Shown here: in pieces, positions 18,673 through 27,362 of the stretch
How the letters are laid out: every line of letters begins with the position of its first letter
Numbering within the stretch: the first letter of the stretch is position 1
Assembly (NCBI RefSeq): GCF_003003885.1
Contig: NZ_PVWN01000006.1
Coordinates: forward strand, 1-64,000
Reading direction: 5' to 3'
DNA length: 64,000 bases
Source of the DNA: Chlorogloea sp. CCALA 695
GTDB taxonomy: Bacteria; Cyanobacteriota; Cyanobacteriia; Cyanobacteriales; Chroococcidiopsidaceae
Notes under the pieces: model-generated
Database searches by the model: none
What the model was told of the DNA's origin: nothing
What the model saw: only the letters and a program-made list of their open reading frames with translations
Made by a program: the position numbers and the translations under genes

Positions 18673-19137
18673 ATGCCCAAGTTAGATATTATCCATAATG
18701 CAGTAAAAAATGCATTGATAAATGACGGTTGGGCGATTACGGACGATCCTTATATCATTCAGTATCGTAGAACAACTTTGTATGCAGACCTTGGGGCTGA
18801 ACGCCCCATTGCAGCAGAAAGAAACAATCAAAAACTCGTTGTTGAAGTTAAAAGTTTTGTTGGTACGTCAAAAATCCAAGATTTGGCGGAAAGTTTGGGG
18901 GAGCGGTTTCCCTCCCCAAAGCTTTCTAAGAAAAAAGAAGCTCTCGGTCAGTATGATATTTATCGATACCTTTTAGAGGAAACAGCGCCAGAGCGCAGAC
19001 TTTACATTGCTGTTAGTGCTGTTGTCTACAAAAGCTTTTTTACTCAAGATGTGGTGCAACTTATCCTCAGCAAACATCAACTTCCACTCATTATTGTAGA
19101 TACAGAAAGAGAGGAAATTGAACAATGGATAAATTAA
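18673..19137 (+). CDS. xisH: XisH family protein (fdxN element excision-controlling factor)
   Basis: XisH was described in Anabaena as needed, with XisI, for excision of the fdxN element during heterocyst development. Many cyanobacteria carry multiple copies without that element, and the fold is nuclease-like. The core YADLGAERPIAAERNNQKLVVEVKSF shows a D...E-x-K arrangement. The family normally runs directly from SKIQDLAE into ALGQYDIYR. Here 16 extra residues (SLGERFPSPKLSKKKE) interrupt that join, encoded by a palindromic insertion at 18892-18939. The frame is kept, so the protein may still work. It overlaps xisI by 13 bases. Confidence 0.88.
   Translation: MPKLDIIHNAVKNALINDGWAITDDPYIIQYRRTTLYADLGAERPIAAERNNQKLVVEVKSFVGTSKIQDLAESLGERFPSPKLSKKKEALGQYDIYRYLLEETAPERRLYIAVSAVVYKSFFTQDVVQLILSKHQLPLIIVDTEREEIEQWIN
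18889..18939 (+). repeat. palindromic in-frame insertion inside xisH
   Basis: The arms 18889-18903 and 18912-18926 match as an inverted repeat at 13 of 15 positions (GAAAGTTTGGGGGAG against CTCCCCAAAGCTTTC). A short purine-rich tail follows. The sequence without 18892-18939 would restore the usual XisH reading, with GAA on both sides as a possible target duplication. It adds exactly 16 codons. Confidence 0.7.
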
Positions 19138-19493
19138 CTGATTATTCCACAATTATTAAAGGGATTTTGACAGAGTATGTACAACTATGTAACCGTCGCC
19201 AAAATCAAGATGTTGAGACATTCTTGATTGTAGATGAGCCAAACGGACATTATATTTGGATGAACCTTGGTTGGCAAAAAGGCGATAGCGCAAGCGCGCA
19301 CGCAGGGCTTCGAATTACTGGTATAACGGTCTATGTTCGACTGCTGGATGGTAAGTTTTGGATCGAAGAAGATTGGACGGAAGATGGGATTGCAACGGAT
19401 TTAGTTAACGCAGGCGTTGATAAAGCTGATATTGTACTGGCGTTCCACGAACCTAAAATGCGGCAATACACCGACTTCGCCACAGCATCTTAA
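19125..19493 (+). CDS. xisI: XisI family protein (fdxN element excision-controlling factor)
   Basis: XisI partners XisH. The family ending GKFWIEEDWTEDGIATDLVNAG...FHEPKMRQYTDFA is fully conserved, and the start (MDKLTDYSTIIKGILTEY) is typical. At 122 residues it is about ten longer than usual. The extra residues are DSASAHAGL after WMNLGWQKG, encoded by a GC-rich repeat at 19281-19312. It overlaps xisH in the usual two-gene unit. A terminator hairpin lies 11 bases past its stop. Confidence 0.9.
   Translation: MDKLTDYSTIIKGILTEYVQLCNRRQNQDVETFLIVDEPNGHYIWMNLGWQKGDSASAHAGLRITGITVYVRLLDGKFWIEEDWTEDGIATDLVNAGVDKADIVLAFHEPKMRQYTDFATAS
19281..19312 (+). repeat. GC-rich dispersed repeat, copy 1 (within xisI)
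   Basis: Begins GCGATAGCGC and ends GCTTCG, with a GCGCGC core. It matches the reverse complement of 28701-28733 with about three differences over 31 bases. It contains partly self-complementary blocks and inserts nine in-frame codons. Confidence 0.8.
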
Positions 19494-19503
19494 GAAGTTA
19501 AAA

Positions 19504-19533
19504 TTAGGGCGTACAAAAGCCTGTAAGCCCTAA
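19504..19533. terminator. bidirectional terminator between xisI and cpcS
   Basis: TTAGGGC and GCCCTAA are perfect arms flanked by A- and T-rich runs. They lie between convergent genes. Confidence 0.7.
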
Positions 19534-19544
19534 AAAATTACTAA

Positions 19545-20111
19545 TTAATTAGTTGGGGTAACCGTTGCGCTTGCCGTTTCAGGGGTTGGTTTTAATCCAC
19601 CCATGCGAATTTCGGAAGTAAAGGAAGCCATACTAAAACCCCCGTAGCGTTTCAATACACTAACTCGCATTCTTAAATTAGGACTAGCGAACCATAACCT
19701 TTCTTCTGACGACATGGTTTCGTACTCGGTAGTTAGCGTGAGTGCGTCATCGCTACCCATAATATAACTACCTGCTACAGGTGCTTTTTCGGCATAACCC
19801 ATTTCTCGCAGTAATTTACCGCGACTAGGATCGCCCGGATCTGGTACAGTGACTAACACTGTAGAACCTGTATGCTTTTCTTCGTCCCATTCCATCGTCC
19901 CATTCCAATTTACTCTAGCGCCGCAGGTTGCTAAGGCGGGATCGACTTCGTATTGCTGACAAAGTTTGATGACTTCTGGATCGTCTTTAGCCATCATTTC
20001 AATGGTTATGTCTGATTTGCCGTCTTCAGCTTGCTTAAAAGCTAAATGGTGGCTGGTTCGGTGCGAGAACCATTTACCTGCGCTCAGTTCAAAAAACTCT
20101 TGAATGTTCAT
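19545..20111 (-). CDS. cpcS: phycobiliprotein lyase, CpcS/CpeS family
   Basis: CpcS-type lyases attach phycocyanobilin to Cys-84-type sites of phycobiliprotein subunits on the thylakoid-bound phycobilisome. The start [24 protein letters not shown] is the family hallmark, and the lipocalin-like strands [18 protein letters not shown] and [15 protein letters not shown] follow. At 188 residues the length fits. The gene stands near an NblB-like gene with roles in phycobilisome turnover. The exact subgroup is inferred. Confidence 0.9.
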   Translation of the reverse strand: MNIQEFFELSAGKWFSHRTSHHLAFKQAEDGKSDITIEMMAKDDPEVIKLCQQYEVDPALATCGARVNWNGTMEWDEEKHTGSTVLVTVPDPGDPSRGKLLREMGYAEKAPVAGSYIMGSDDALTLTTEYETMSSEERLWFASPNLRMRVSVLKRYGGFSMASFTSEIRMGGLKPTPETASATVTPTN

Positions 20112-20185
20112 AAGTCAAAATCGCAAATATTAACATCACTTTAAAGTTCATCTTTTAAGGTAGCTTAATCTAAGTACCTAGCTAC

Positions 20186-20851
20186 TTATGCAGCAAGACG
20201 ACCTAGGGAAATCGTTGCAGCTTGGGAAACGTGGGGATGGGTATCTTTTTCTAGATATTTCAAAGCTGAAATACTTTTATCGCTAGGCAAATTTCCCAAA
20301 GCCTCAGCCAATCGCTGACGAGTTAGCCAATCTGTAGAAGGAACAAACCGCAAAATATGATCGATCGCGTTTATATCTCTAATTTCACCTAAAGCGGCGA
20401 TCGCTGCTTGTTGTAAAACTACTTCTTCGCTATCTAAAGCCCTTACTAGCAAGTCATGGGCGCGCACATCTTTAAGATTGCCCAAAGACACCGCCGCACT
20501 AAACCTAACTAACCATTCGGTATCTTCGTAAAAAGCCCTTACTAACGGCTCAAAAGCTCTAATATCGCCTAAATAGCCCAATGCCCCCGCCGCATCTGCC
20601 CTAATGCCATAATCTGGGTCAGTTTCCAGCAATTTTACTAAAATTGGGTAACATTCGTCAGTTTGTTTAACACCTAAAGCAAATACCGCCATTGAACGAA
20701 TTTGCAATATCTCGTCATTTAATACTTTTTTAATTAAGGGTACAGCATCCGCCGAAGGGAAGCGACGTAAAGAAGCCAGGGCAATCATGCGATCGCGTGA
20801 ATCTTGACTATCTAATTGCGCGGAAATCTCTTGTAGGCTAAGTTCAGCCAT
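20186..20851 (-). CDS. nblB: HEAT-repeat protein, NblB-like
   Basis: This 221-residue protein is built of about six HEAT/PBS-lyase-like repeats, each with the pattern AV(F/S)ALG, PLVRAF, AAGALGYLGD. NblB of Synechococcus is a HEAT-repeat protein of similar length, related to phycobilin lyases and needed for phycobilisome breakdown. The match in length and repeat type, and the cpcS neighbour (75 bases away), support the name. Other small HEAT-repeat proteins are possible. Confidence 0.6.
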   Translation of the reverse strand: MAELSLQEISAQLDSQDSRDRMIALASLRRFPSADAVPLIKKVLNDEILQIRSMAVFALGVKQTDECYPILVKLLETDPDYGIRADAAGALGYLGDIRAFEPLVRAFYEDTEWLVRFSAAVSLGNLKDVRAHDLLVRALDSEEVVLQQAAIAALGEIRDINAIDHILRFVPSTDWLTRQRLAEALGNLPSDKSISALKYLEKDTHPHVSQAATISLGRLAA

Positions 20852-20937
20852 GTATTTAAAATTACCTTTTTTACTTGTTATTTACTTTAGAATTACCATT
20901 TTTTACTTAGTCAACGCATAGACCAAGGGAAAGGTAT

Positions 20938-21540
20938 TTAGCTATTAGCTATAAATCTACCTAAATACTCTTGTTCTTGTCGTTGAGATACAGAGTTATT
21001 GGCAAGAGTTAAGCTATTAATTTTAAAATCTGGCTCAAAATACTGGTGAATTTCTGCCGTTGTTGTGCCAAAAGGTGGGCCACCAGGCAGATTATGCGCC
21101 CAAAATAAAGCTATAAGCTCTCCAGAAGGTTTTAAAAGAGATTTGACTAAGTTTACATAGGCTGGGCGAAGTCTTGGTTCTATGGCGCAAAAACAAGTGT
21201 GTTCTAGTACATAGTCAAAATAATGGGGGAATTCGGCGGGTAAATCAAAGATGTTGCGTTGGAGAAATTGAGCAGAGATACCGCTATTTTGGGCTAATTC
21301 TGTGGCAGATGCAATCGCGCTGGGGGCAAAATCAAACCCAATTACTTCAAAACCCCTTTGGGCAAACAACAAAGCATCATAGCCGCTTCCAGAGCCTAAA
21401 ACAGCGATTTTCCCTGCCTTTGGTGCGGCAGGTGAATTAAGTAAGCTGACAAAGGGCGGCGCGGCTTGTCCCAAATCCCAGCCTGTTTTACCTTCTATGT
21501 AGCGATTTTCCCAATATTCAAAATTGGCAACGGATGTCAT
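20938..21540 (-). CDS. TPMT-like SAM-dependent methyltransferase
   Basis: This 200-residue protein has the thiopurine-methyltransferase-like opening FEYWENRYIEGKTGWDLGQAAPP. The SAM motif I VLGSGSGYDALLFA follows, then VLEHTCFCAIEPRLRPAYV. Family members methylate thiol, halide or selenium compounds; the substrate is unknown. The ATG overlaps the stop of the upstream transporter by one base, suggesting coupling. Confidence 0.85.
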   Translation of the reverse strand: MTSVANFEYWENRYIEGKTGWDLGQAAPPFVSLLNSPAAPKAGKIAVLGSGSGYDALLFAQRGFEVIGFDFAPSAIASATELAQNSGISAQFLQRNIFDLPAEFPHYFDYVLEHTCFCAIEPRLRPAYVNLVKSLLKPSGELIALFWAHNLPGGPPFGTTTAEIHQYFEPDFKINSLTLANNSVSQRQEQEYLGRFIANS

Positions 21541-22985
21541 TAAGTTCTACTATCTTGTTTCTCTTTGAGTTGTAGCAAAATTCCCGCGTGTACTTCGCGG
21601 GTAAGTGGGTAAAAATACGCCAAAACTAAACCACAAATTAAAAAAAACATCGGCAAAGGGCCCACAGCAAACCGGATAGCTTGTAAGGCTGAATCGGGCT
21701 GAATAGGTAAACTTTGCCCAACAACAGCTTCTTTAAATCCAGACTTTTCTAAAGTTTGGCTAACCAAAAATAGCCCCAAAGCTAAACCTAGTTTTTGCAG
21801 GAAAACCATAAAAGCATAAAAAATTCCTTCTCGGCGTTGTCCTGTTTGGAGTTCATCTAATTCAATTACATCGGGAATCATCGACCAAGGAATCAAATAA
21901 GCCGTAGAAACTCCCACTCCTGCCATAATTGCTAAAACGTACAGCAAAGCTATTTGATTGGGTTGAATAAGAAACAAGCCGATTTGAGCAATAATCCAGA
22001 AACTCATTCCCATAAAGTAAACAGCTTTTTTACCAAACCGCTTACTTAAGTTAGTCCACACAAATAGCATTGCTAAAGCCGTACCTTGAACCCCGATAAG
22101 TACCGTCGGAACGTTTGATTCAGGTAAACCCATCCAATTAACGGCAAAGTAGGGAATGATGCTGGCGGTTAGCTGCACCGCTAACCAAGAACAAAGATAA
22201 ATCCCAATTACATATAAAAAAGGACGGTTATTAAAAACAATTTTTAGTTGTTCGCCAATGGGGATAGCTGGTGGTTGGGGTAATTCAATCCGTTTTGCTT
22301 CAAAAGCCAAAGCCCGATCGCGCGTCCCAAAAACACACCAATATAATGATAGTACGCATATAACTGTACATACTGCTGCTAGAACTATATATTGCATGGC
22401 GCGATCGCTCACACTTGCAAAAATAATTTGCGCCAATATTAATGATAAAACGCTTCCCCCAATCGAAAACCCAAACCGAAAACTATTTAAGCTTGTACGT
22501 TCGTCGTAATCTTGGGTAAGTTCGGGAGTCATTGCCGTGTAGGGCAAATTGACTACTGTGTAAAATACTTGGGATAGGAGGGCGATCGCTACATAGTACC
22601 AAAATAAGCCCGAAATTTGAGCAGTGCGATCGCCCGCAAAGGGCGGTACAACCCACTGCAAGAAAAAGAAAACTCCAAAGGGAATTGCCCCATACAGCAA
22701 CCAAGGGAGGCGACGACCCCAACGGCGAGATTTTGTTTTATCAGTCAAAACACCTACAATTGGATCGTTTACAGCATCCCAAACTTTGCCAATTAGTAAG
22801 ATACTCCCAGCGAGTCCTATAGGAATCCCGGCAACGTTCGTAAAGAAAATTAGTAGGAAAAAGACACTAATATTAGCCGTAATAGCCGGACCCAAATCTC
22901 CCGCACCATAGGCTAGTTTTGTGGAGAGGTTGAGTTTGTTTGCTTTAGGAATTAAAAAATCTGCTTCTGGGGAAGGATTGCTCAT
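21540..22985 (-). CDS. MFS transporter, GPH (glycoside-pentoside-hexuronide) family
   Basis: This 481-residue membrane protein has about 12 membrane segments. The GPH hallmarks are LAYGAGDLGPAI at the start, AVNDPIVGVLTDKTKSRRWGRRLPWLLYG (Na+/melibiose-type loop) and YTAMTPELTQDYDERTSLNSFR. These carriers move sugars or related solutes with cations. The methyltransferase gene follows with a one-base overlap. Confidence 0.88.
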   Translation of the reverse strand: MSNPSPEADFLIPKANKLNLSTKLAYGAGDLGPAITANISVFFLLIFFTNVAGIPIGLAGSILLIGKVWDAVNDPIVGVLTDKTKSRRWGRRLPWLLYGAIPFGVFFFLQWVVPPFAGDRTAQISGLFWYYVAIALLSQVFYTVVNLPYTAMTPELTQDYDERTSLNSFRFGFSIGGSVLSLILAQIIFASVSDRAMQYIVLAAVCTVICVLSLYWCVFGTRDRALAFEAKRIELPQPPAIPIGEQLKIVFNNRPFLYVIGIYLCSWLAVQLTASIIPYFAVNWMGLPESNVPTVLIGVQGTALAMLFVWTNLSKRFGKKAVYFMGMSFWIIAQIGLFLIQPNQIALLYVLAIMAGVGVSTAYLIPWSMIPDVIELDELQTGQRREGIFYAFMVFLQKLGLALGLFLVSQTLEKSGFKEAVVGQSLPIQPDSALQAIRFAVGPLPMFFLICGLVLAYFYPLTREVHAGILLQLKEKQDSRT

Positions 22986-23049
22986 AATATGGCAAGAAAG
23001 ATTAAAATATTAGCTTTGCAATAAGTATTAGCTCACAATTGCCACTTTT

Positions 23050-23583
23050 ATGCCAGACCTTTATGTTTCTTGGTCAGAATACCACCAAAAAATCGAGCAA
23101 TTGGCAGTAAAGATTTATCAATCAAACTGGCAGTTTGACCAAATTATCTGTCTTGCTAAAGGCGGCTTAAGAGTAGGCGATATTCTTTCTCGGATTTACA
23201 AGCTACCTTTGGGAATTTTGGCTACTTCCTCTTATACAGGTGAAGGGAAGCAAACAAGAGGAAGTTTGACGGTTGCCCAACACTTAACTATGACTAGCAG
23301 TAATTTGGGTTCTCACATCTTGTTAGTAGATGATTTAGTTGATTCGGGGGTGACAATTAAGCAAACAATTCCTTGGTTAAACAAAAATTACAGTTCGCAA
23401 ATTCAAGAAATTCGCACAGGCGTACTTTGGTACAAAGCTTGTTCGGAAGTTGTCCCCGATTATTATGTAGACTATTTAACTGATAATCCCTGGATTCATC
23501 AGCCTTTTGAACAGTACGAACAAATCGATTTAGCTGAACTGACGTTGAAAGCAGGCGCGTCTATCTCGAAAAACATCAACTAA
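23050..23583 (+). CDS. purine-type phosphoribosyltransferase
   Basis: This 177-residue protein carries the PRPP-binding motif HILLVDDLVDSGVTI and the earlier ICLAKGGLRVGDILS loop. This resembles the hypoxanthine/xanthine phosphoribosyltransferase group, including archaeal-type Gpt/Hpt. The base specificity cannot be told. Its last 8 bases overlap the end of the convergent transporter. Confidence 0.82.
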   Translation: MPDLYVSWSEYHQKIEQLAVKIYQSNWQFDQIICLAKGGLRVGDILSRIYKLPLGILATSSYTGEGKQTRGSLTVAQHLTMTSSNLGSHILLVDDLVDSGVTIKQTIPWLNKNYSSQIQEIRTGVLWYKACSEVVPDYYVDYLTDNPWIHQPFEQYEQIDLAELTLKAGASISKNIN

Positions 23584-24496
23584 ACAGCCATAACCAAATT
23601 GGCAGAGTTACTAACAATCCCCCAGAACCCACAGCTAAAGCAGTAACGCTTAAATCGCGGTCAAGATTGTAAACTTCTGCAATTACCAATGTCGCAAAGG
23701 CTGGAGGCATTGCCATCTGTAAAATGATCGCTAATTTTGCCGCCCCCGTTAATCCAAACAAAGATAAACTACAGCCCAAAAGTAACGGCACTACTAGCAT
23801 TTTGATACTCAAACTAATAGATGCTTTTGGTAAGCTATGCCAAGAATTTAGCCCACGCAAACGCATACCAATTAACACCAACGACAAAGCAACAATTACC
23901 CAACCCAAAGCCTGTAAAGTTGTCTCCGCAAGTGTCGGTAAAGGGACTTGCCGAAATAGTAAACCAGTGCCAAAACTCCATAAACTAGGATTAATAGCGA
24001 CTTCTTTTACTAACTGCCATTGACTTTTCCCACCGCCACCATAAGCCGCCGCTAATACAACTCCTAACCCATAAGCACCTAAAGTTGTCCCTAGCAAGTC
24101 GTAAAATAACGCATAGCCAAAATACTGAGTCCCCACAAACGCCAAAGTTACCGGATAGCCCAAGTAACCTGTATTTCCTACCATTGCCGCTAAGATAAAA
24201 CTACCTTGAGTAGGCTTACACCAAGAATTTCGAGCGGTTTTTTGAGAATGCCAATAAATCCACACCCATGCTAAACCCCCACCTAAAAAAATTGCCACCC
24301 AAGCAACAATTGGTGCAACCCAAATAGCTCCCGATAAATCTGCTTGACGCAAAAACGCCATAATGCTGAAAGGAACTCCTACCCAAAACAAAAATTGTCC
24401 TAAGTAGAAGGGAATAGTTGCCGGAAGTTTGCCACCTAACACAAACCCTGATAAAACTAAAGCGATTAGCGGTAGGTATAGTTGTAAAAGCTTCAT
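23576..24496 (-). CDS. AEC (auxin efflux carrier) family transporter
   Basis: This 306-residue protein has about ten hydrophobic helices. Features are GLLVLTLPIW-type ends, AMVGNTGYLGYPVTLAFVGTQ (the conserved NxGxxGYP crossover motif) and MAMPPAFATLVIAEVYNLD. AEC carriers export or import organic acids; the substrate is unknown. The ATG at 24496 is taken rather than the TTG one codon earlier. Confidence 0.88.
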   Translation of the reverse strand: MKLLQLYLPLIALVLSGFVLGGKLPATIPFYLGQFLFWVGVPFSIMAFLRQADLSGAIWVAPIVAWVAIFLGGGLAWVWIYWHSQKTARNSWCKPTQGSFILAAMVGNTGYLGYPVTLAFVGTQYFGYALFYDLLGTTLGAYGLGVVLAAAYGGGGKSQWQLVKEVAINPSLWSFGTGLLFRQVPLPTLAETTLQALGWVIVALSLVLIGMRLRGLNSWHSLPKASISLSIKMLVVPLLLGCSLSLFGLTGAAKLAIILQMAMPPAFATLVIAEVYNLDRDLSVTALAVGSGGLLVTLPIWLWLFS

Positions 24497-24618
24497 CAAC
24501 CACCAAAACGTAAAAATACTTTAAGCATAGTTGTGAAGACTGTAAAGCATCTCGGCACTTAATTACTCCTTAGTCTAAAATTGGCTAGTGGCGAGTCAAC
24601 AATTGCAGGAGTTGGTTT

Positions 24619-25401
24619 GTGGATAAGGCTAGGTTTTCTAAAAAACTAAAAAAGGTTCCGACCCGCTCTTTAGATGATATTCCAGAGGCATTAAGGGACA
24701 ATCGTAAAATTACCCCTCGTCATCGCTCTAAATCGGTGACGATAATTGGTAGTGTAATAGGGTTAGGGGTAATTGGCGCGATCGCCTTATTATGGTCTTT
24801 GACTACCGCACCGCCCAAGGTTAGTGATGTAGTTACAACGGTTCCTGCTACAAGTAATCGCCCAATTCCTGAAAACGTACTATTGGGACACTTTGTTTAT
24901 CCTGAAGCATCACCAAAAGATTTACAACCAATTAATAGCGATCGCCGTTTCAAACTCCGCAAAGCTGCCGCCCGACAATTTGATGCCATGAGCGCCTCTG
25001 CACGAGCCTCTGGGGTAGTGATAGTGCCAATTTCGGGTTTTCGCACTGTTAAAGACCAACAGCACTTATTTTTCGACGTGAAGGCGCAGCGAGGACAAAC
25101 CGCCACCAAACGAGCCGAAGTCAGCGCCCCGCCCGGATATAGCGAACATCATACGGGCTACGCAGTAGATATTGGTGATGGGAGAGCGCCTGCTACAAAT
25201 TTGAGTATCAGCTTTGACAAAACTAGAGCTTACAAGTGGTTGGCAGCCAATGCAGCGCGTTATAGCTTTGAATTGTCTTTTGCTAAGAATAACCGCCAAG
25301 GAGTGAGCTATGAGCCTTGGCATTGGCGTTATGTAGGCGATCGCCATAGCTTAGAAACCTTCTATAAAGCTCAAAATCTCAAATCTCGCCCTAATCCGTA
25401 G
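24619..25401 (+). CDS. M15 family D-alanyl-D-alanine carboxypeptidase (VanY-like)
   Basis: This 260-residue protein has a basic cytoplasmic start, one membrane anchor (VTIIGSVIGLGVIGAIALLW, about 40-60) and a periplasmic peptidase domain. The zinc-site motifs are SEHHTGYAVDIGD (His and Asp) and EPWHWRYVG (catalytic Glu and third His). Substrate contacts are in VIVPISGFRTVKDQ. It trims D-Ala from peptidoglycan stems. The GTG start at 24619 follows AGGAG with 7-nt spacing. Confidence 0.92.
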   Translation: MDKARFSKKLKKVPTRSLDDIPEALRDNRKITPRHRSKSVTIIGSVIGLGVIGAIALLWSLTTAPPKVSDVVTTVPATSNRPIPENVLLGHFVYPEASPKDLQPINSDRRFKLRKAAARQFDAMSASARASGVVIVPISGFRTVKDQQHLFFDVKAQRGQTATKRAEVSAPPGYSEHHTGYAVDIGDGRAPATNLSISFDKTRAYKWLAANAARYSFELSFAKNNRQGVSYEPWHWRYVGDRHSLETFYKAQNLKSRPNP

Positions 25402-25458
25402 ATCCCACCTGCTTTATACTTATTTGTGGGCTACTACAAAGAATGCCAAAGCATCATT

Positions 25459-26220
25459 TCATATACCTTTGTCTGTAGCTAGTGCCTCAAGTTCTGTTAA
25501 GTATTCAGCCTTCAATTGCGCTATTTCCTCTTGTGCTAGTTGGAATACTTGATATCCACAAGCACTATTTGAGTTTCCCTGCCAAGCACGCTGGGCTTCG
25601 CTAAGATAGAACCCGAATTGCTCTGTTTGAATTTCTATATCTTTAAAACCTGCTTTCTGTAACATTTCCAGGCACTTCTCAGGCGTACCGAGAATTTCGC
25701 TAGGATTAGGAACTATAACGCCGTAAGCTTGCAACTTTGCTCTGTATAAGACAGATATTGTCATAGCTGTTTGGGCAAAACAAGAAAAGGCAACAATTCC
25801 CTCTGGTTTTAGAAAACGATACCACGATCGCAATGCCGCCGGGATATCAGTCAGATACCCAATTGCTGAGGAGCATAATATGGCATCGAAGCTGTTATCG
25901 GCAAAGTTGAGATAGTCTGCATCTGCTTCAATAAGTTCAATATTTAGCAGTTCAGCATCAATCTTACTTTGTGCTTGCTTTAACATTCCTGAAGATATAT
26001 CTACGCCGATTACTTTACCTTCCTTACCGACAATTTTTGCAGAGGCGATCGCCGCTATTCCCGTACCAGTAGCTATATCTAAAACTTTTTGTCCGCTTTC
26101 AAGATTTGCAATTTCAACCAAACGGTGGGCAAAGTTGTATCGCCATTGATTATCGTAATTACTTCTAGAATTGAAATCAGTAACTATTCTCTGCTTGTAC
26201 TCGCTAATATTTTCTGGCAT
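25459..26220 (-). CDS. class I SAM-dependent methyltransferase
   Basis: This 253-residue protein has SAM motif I LDIATGTGIAAIASAKIV, motif post-I VIGVDISSGML and DAILCSSAIGYLTD, close to the UbiE/Methyltransf_11 group. The acceptor is unknown. It runs on the same strand as the Uma2 and GNAT genes, with a 19-base gap upstream. Confidence 0.85.
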   Translation of the reverse strand: MPENISEYKQRIVTDFNSRSNYDNQWRYNFAHRLVEIANLESGQKVLDIATGTGIAAIASAKIVGKEGKVIGVDISSGMLKQAQSKIDAELLNIELIEADADYLNFADNSFDAILCSSAIGYLTDIPAALRSWYRFLKPEGIVAFSCFAQTAMTISVLYRAKLQAYGVIVPNPSEILGTPEKCLEMLQKAGFKDIEIQTEQFGFYLSEAQRAWQGNSNSACGYQVFQLAQEEIAQLKAEYLTELEALATDKGI

Positions 26221-26239
26221 AAAAATTTTTCCTTACACC

Positions 26240-26797
26240 TCATAATTTCAACCAACTAAATAAATCAGCTACCGTCAGGCGCAAGTCTGCAACTAAATCG
26301 GGAACAGGTAAGACATCATTTCGCGTTAATAGTCTCGTTTGCTGCTTCGCTGGGTAAACTAGCACGGATTTTTCCTTTGGATCGATGAGCCAACCTAATT
26401 GGCTGCCACAATCTAGACAGTGCAAGATATTACCTGTTACTTTTGTTTGACTTTGATCTGGAGATAAAATCTCAATTGTCCAGTCAGGAGCAATTCTGAA
26501 TACATTAGCAATATCTCCATCTTCATCAACGGGTATTCTTGACCAAGCAAATAGCGTTACATCTGGCACAATTGAACGTCCCCCGAAGGTACAGCGCAAT
26601 TCCGGAAATGCTAAGGCAGTTTGTTTTGCTTCACCTACGTTGTTAAGAGCAGTAACCAGCATACCTTGTAACTTGCTGTGTTTCCCTTGGGGTATTGGTT
26701 TTTGGATAATTTGACCCTTGATATACTCGCTATAAGGTTTAGTTTCGGGGAGTTTTAGAAACTCATCTAGGGTAATTTTTGTGGGTGCTTGTACCAT
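26240..26797 (-). CDS. Uma2-family putative restriction-like endonuclease (DUF820)
   Basis: The 185-residue protein starts TKITLDEFLKLPETKPYSEY, the family hallmark. It has RSIVPDVTLFAWSRIP with the first acid, PDWTIEILSPDQS with the second, and QLGWLIDPKEKSVLVYP. It is a complete, typical member and the third Uma2 gene in the window. It differs enough from the other two not to be a recent duplicate. Confidence 0.87.
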   Translation of the reverse strand: MVQAPTKITLDEFLKLPETKPYSEYIKGQIIQKPIPQGKHSKLQGMLVTALNNVGEAKQTALAFPELRCTFGGRSIVPDVTLFAWSRIPVDEDGDIANVFRIAPDWTIEILSPDQSQTKVTGNILHCLDCGSQLGWLIDPKEKSVLVYPAKQQTRLLTRNDVLPVPDLVADLRLTVADLFSWLKL

Positions 26798-26823
26798 AGT
26801 GCGATCGCCTCTTTACTAATATG

Positions 26824-27327
26824 CTAAATTAAAACTTTTTGCATAATCCAGTTTTGAATAATATGTACGCCAACTTGCTCAAATCCTAGTTGTTGATACA
26901 AATGCAGAGCATTATTGTTTGTTGAATCGCAACTTAGAGAAATTTGTTGATAACCATCGGCTTTTGCTTGGGCAAATAGATGATTTAATAAAGATTTTCC
27001 TAACCCTTTATTTCTATATTGGGGGAGAATGGCGATAGCAAGTTCGGGAGTGCGATCATCTACATATCCATAACCGGGGTTATCTGCATTAAAAAGACGA
27101 TACCAGGCTGCGCCCACAGGTGTTTGAGCGTCAAAAGCGATGAAGGCGCGATCGCTCTTACGCCCCCAGTCTTGAACGTACTTTACTAAATCAGGAGTTT
27201 GTAAAACATCTCGTGATGGTAAAATTTTTCCTTCTCGTACACAACGCAAGCTCCGAATTTCGTACAACATATCCCATAAAAAAGGTACATCCTCTCGATT
27301 AATTGCTCGAATACTATAAAAATCCAT
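26824..27327 (-). CDS. GNAT family N-acetyltransferase
   Basis: This 167-residue protein has motif A IAILPQYRNKGLGKSLLNHLF and motif B NNALHLYQQLGFEQVGVHI, both clear GNAT features. The substrate is unknown. It lies behind the rtcB terminator, so it may have its own promoter or depend on readthrough. Confidence 0.85.
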   Translation of the reverse strand: MDFYSIRAINREDVPFLWDMLYEIRSLRCVREGKILPSRDVLQTPDLVKYVQDWGRKSDRAFIAFDAQTPVGAAWYRLFNADNPGYGYVDDRTPELAIAILPQYRNKGLGKSLLNHLFAQAKADGYQQISLSCDSTNNNALHLYQQLGFEQVGVHIIQNWIMQKVLI

Positions 27328-27331
27328 TCAC

Positions 27332-27354
27332 AAAAAAGCGGACAAAATGCCCGC
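27332..27354 (-). terminator. rho-independent terminator of rtcB
   Basis: On the minus strand GCGGGC and GTCCGC pair (one G-T wobble) around a 5-nt loop and are followed by TTTTTT. It lies 9 bases past the rtcB stop. Confidence 0.7.
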
Positions 27355-27362
27355 CCAAATAA

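Noticed and set aside
18800..19137. xisH taken as evidence of an fdxN-type excision element here
   Set aside because: No recombinase gene or attachment sites are visible, and xisH/xisI pairs are common in cyanobacteria without such elements.
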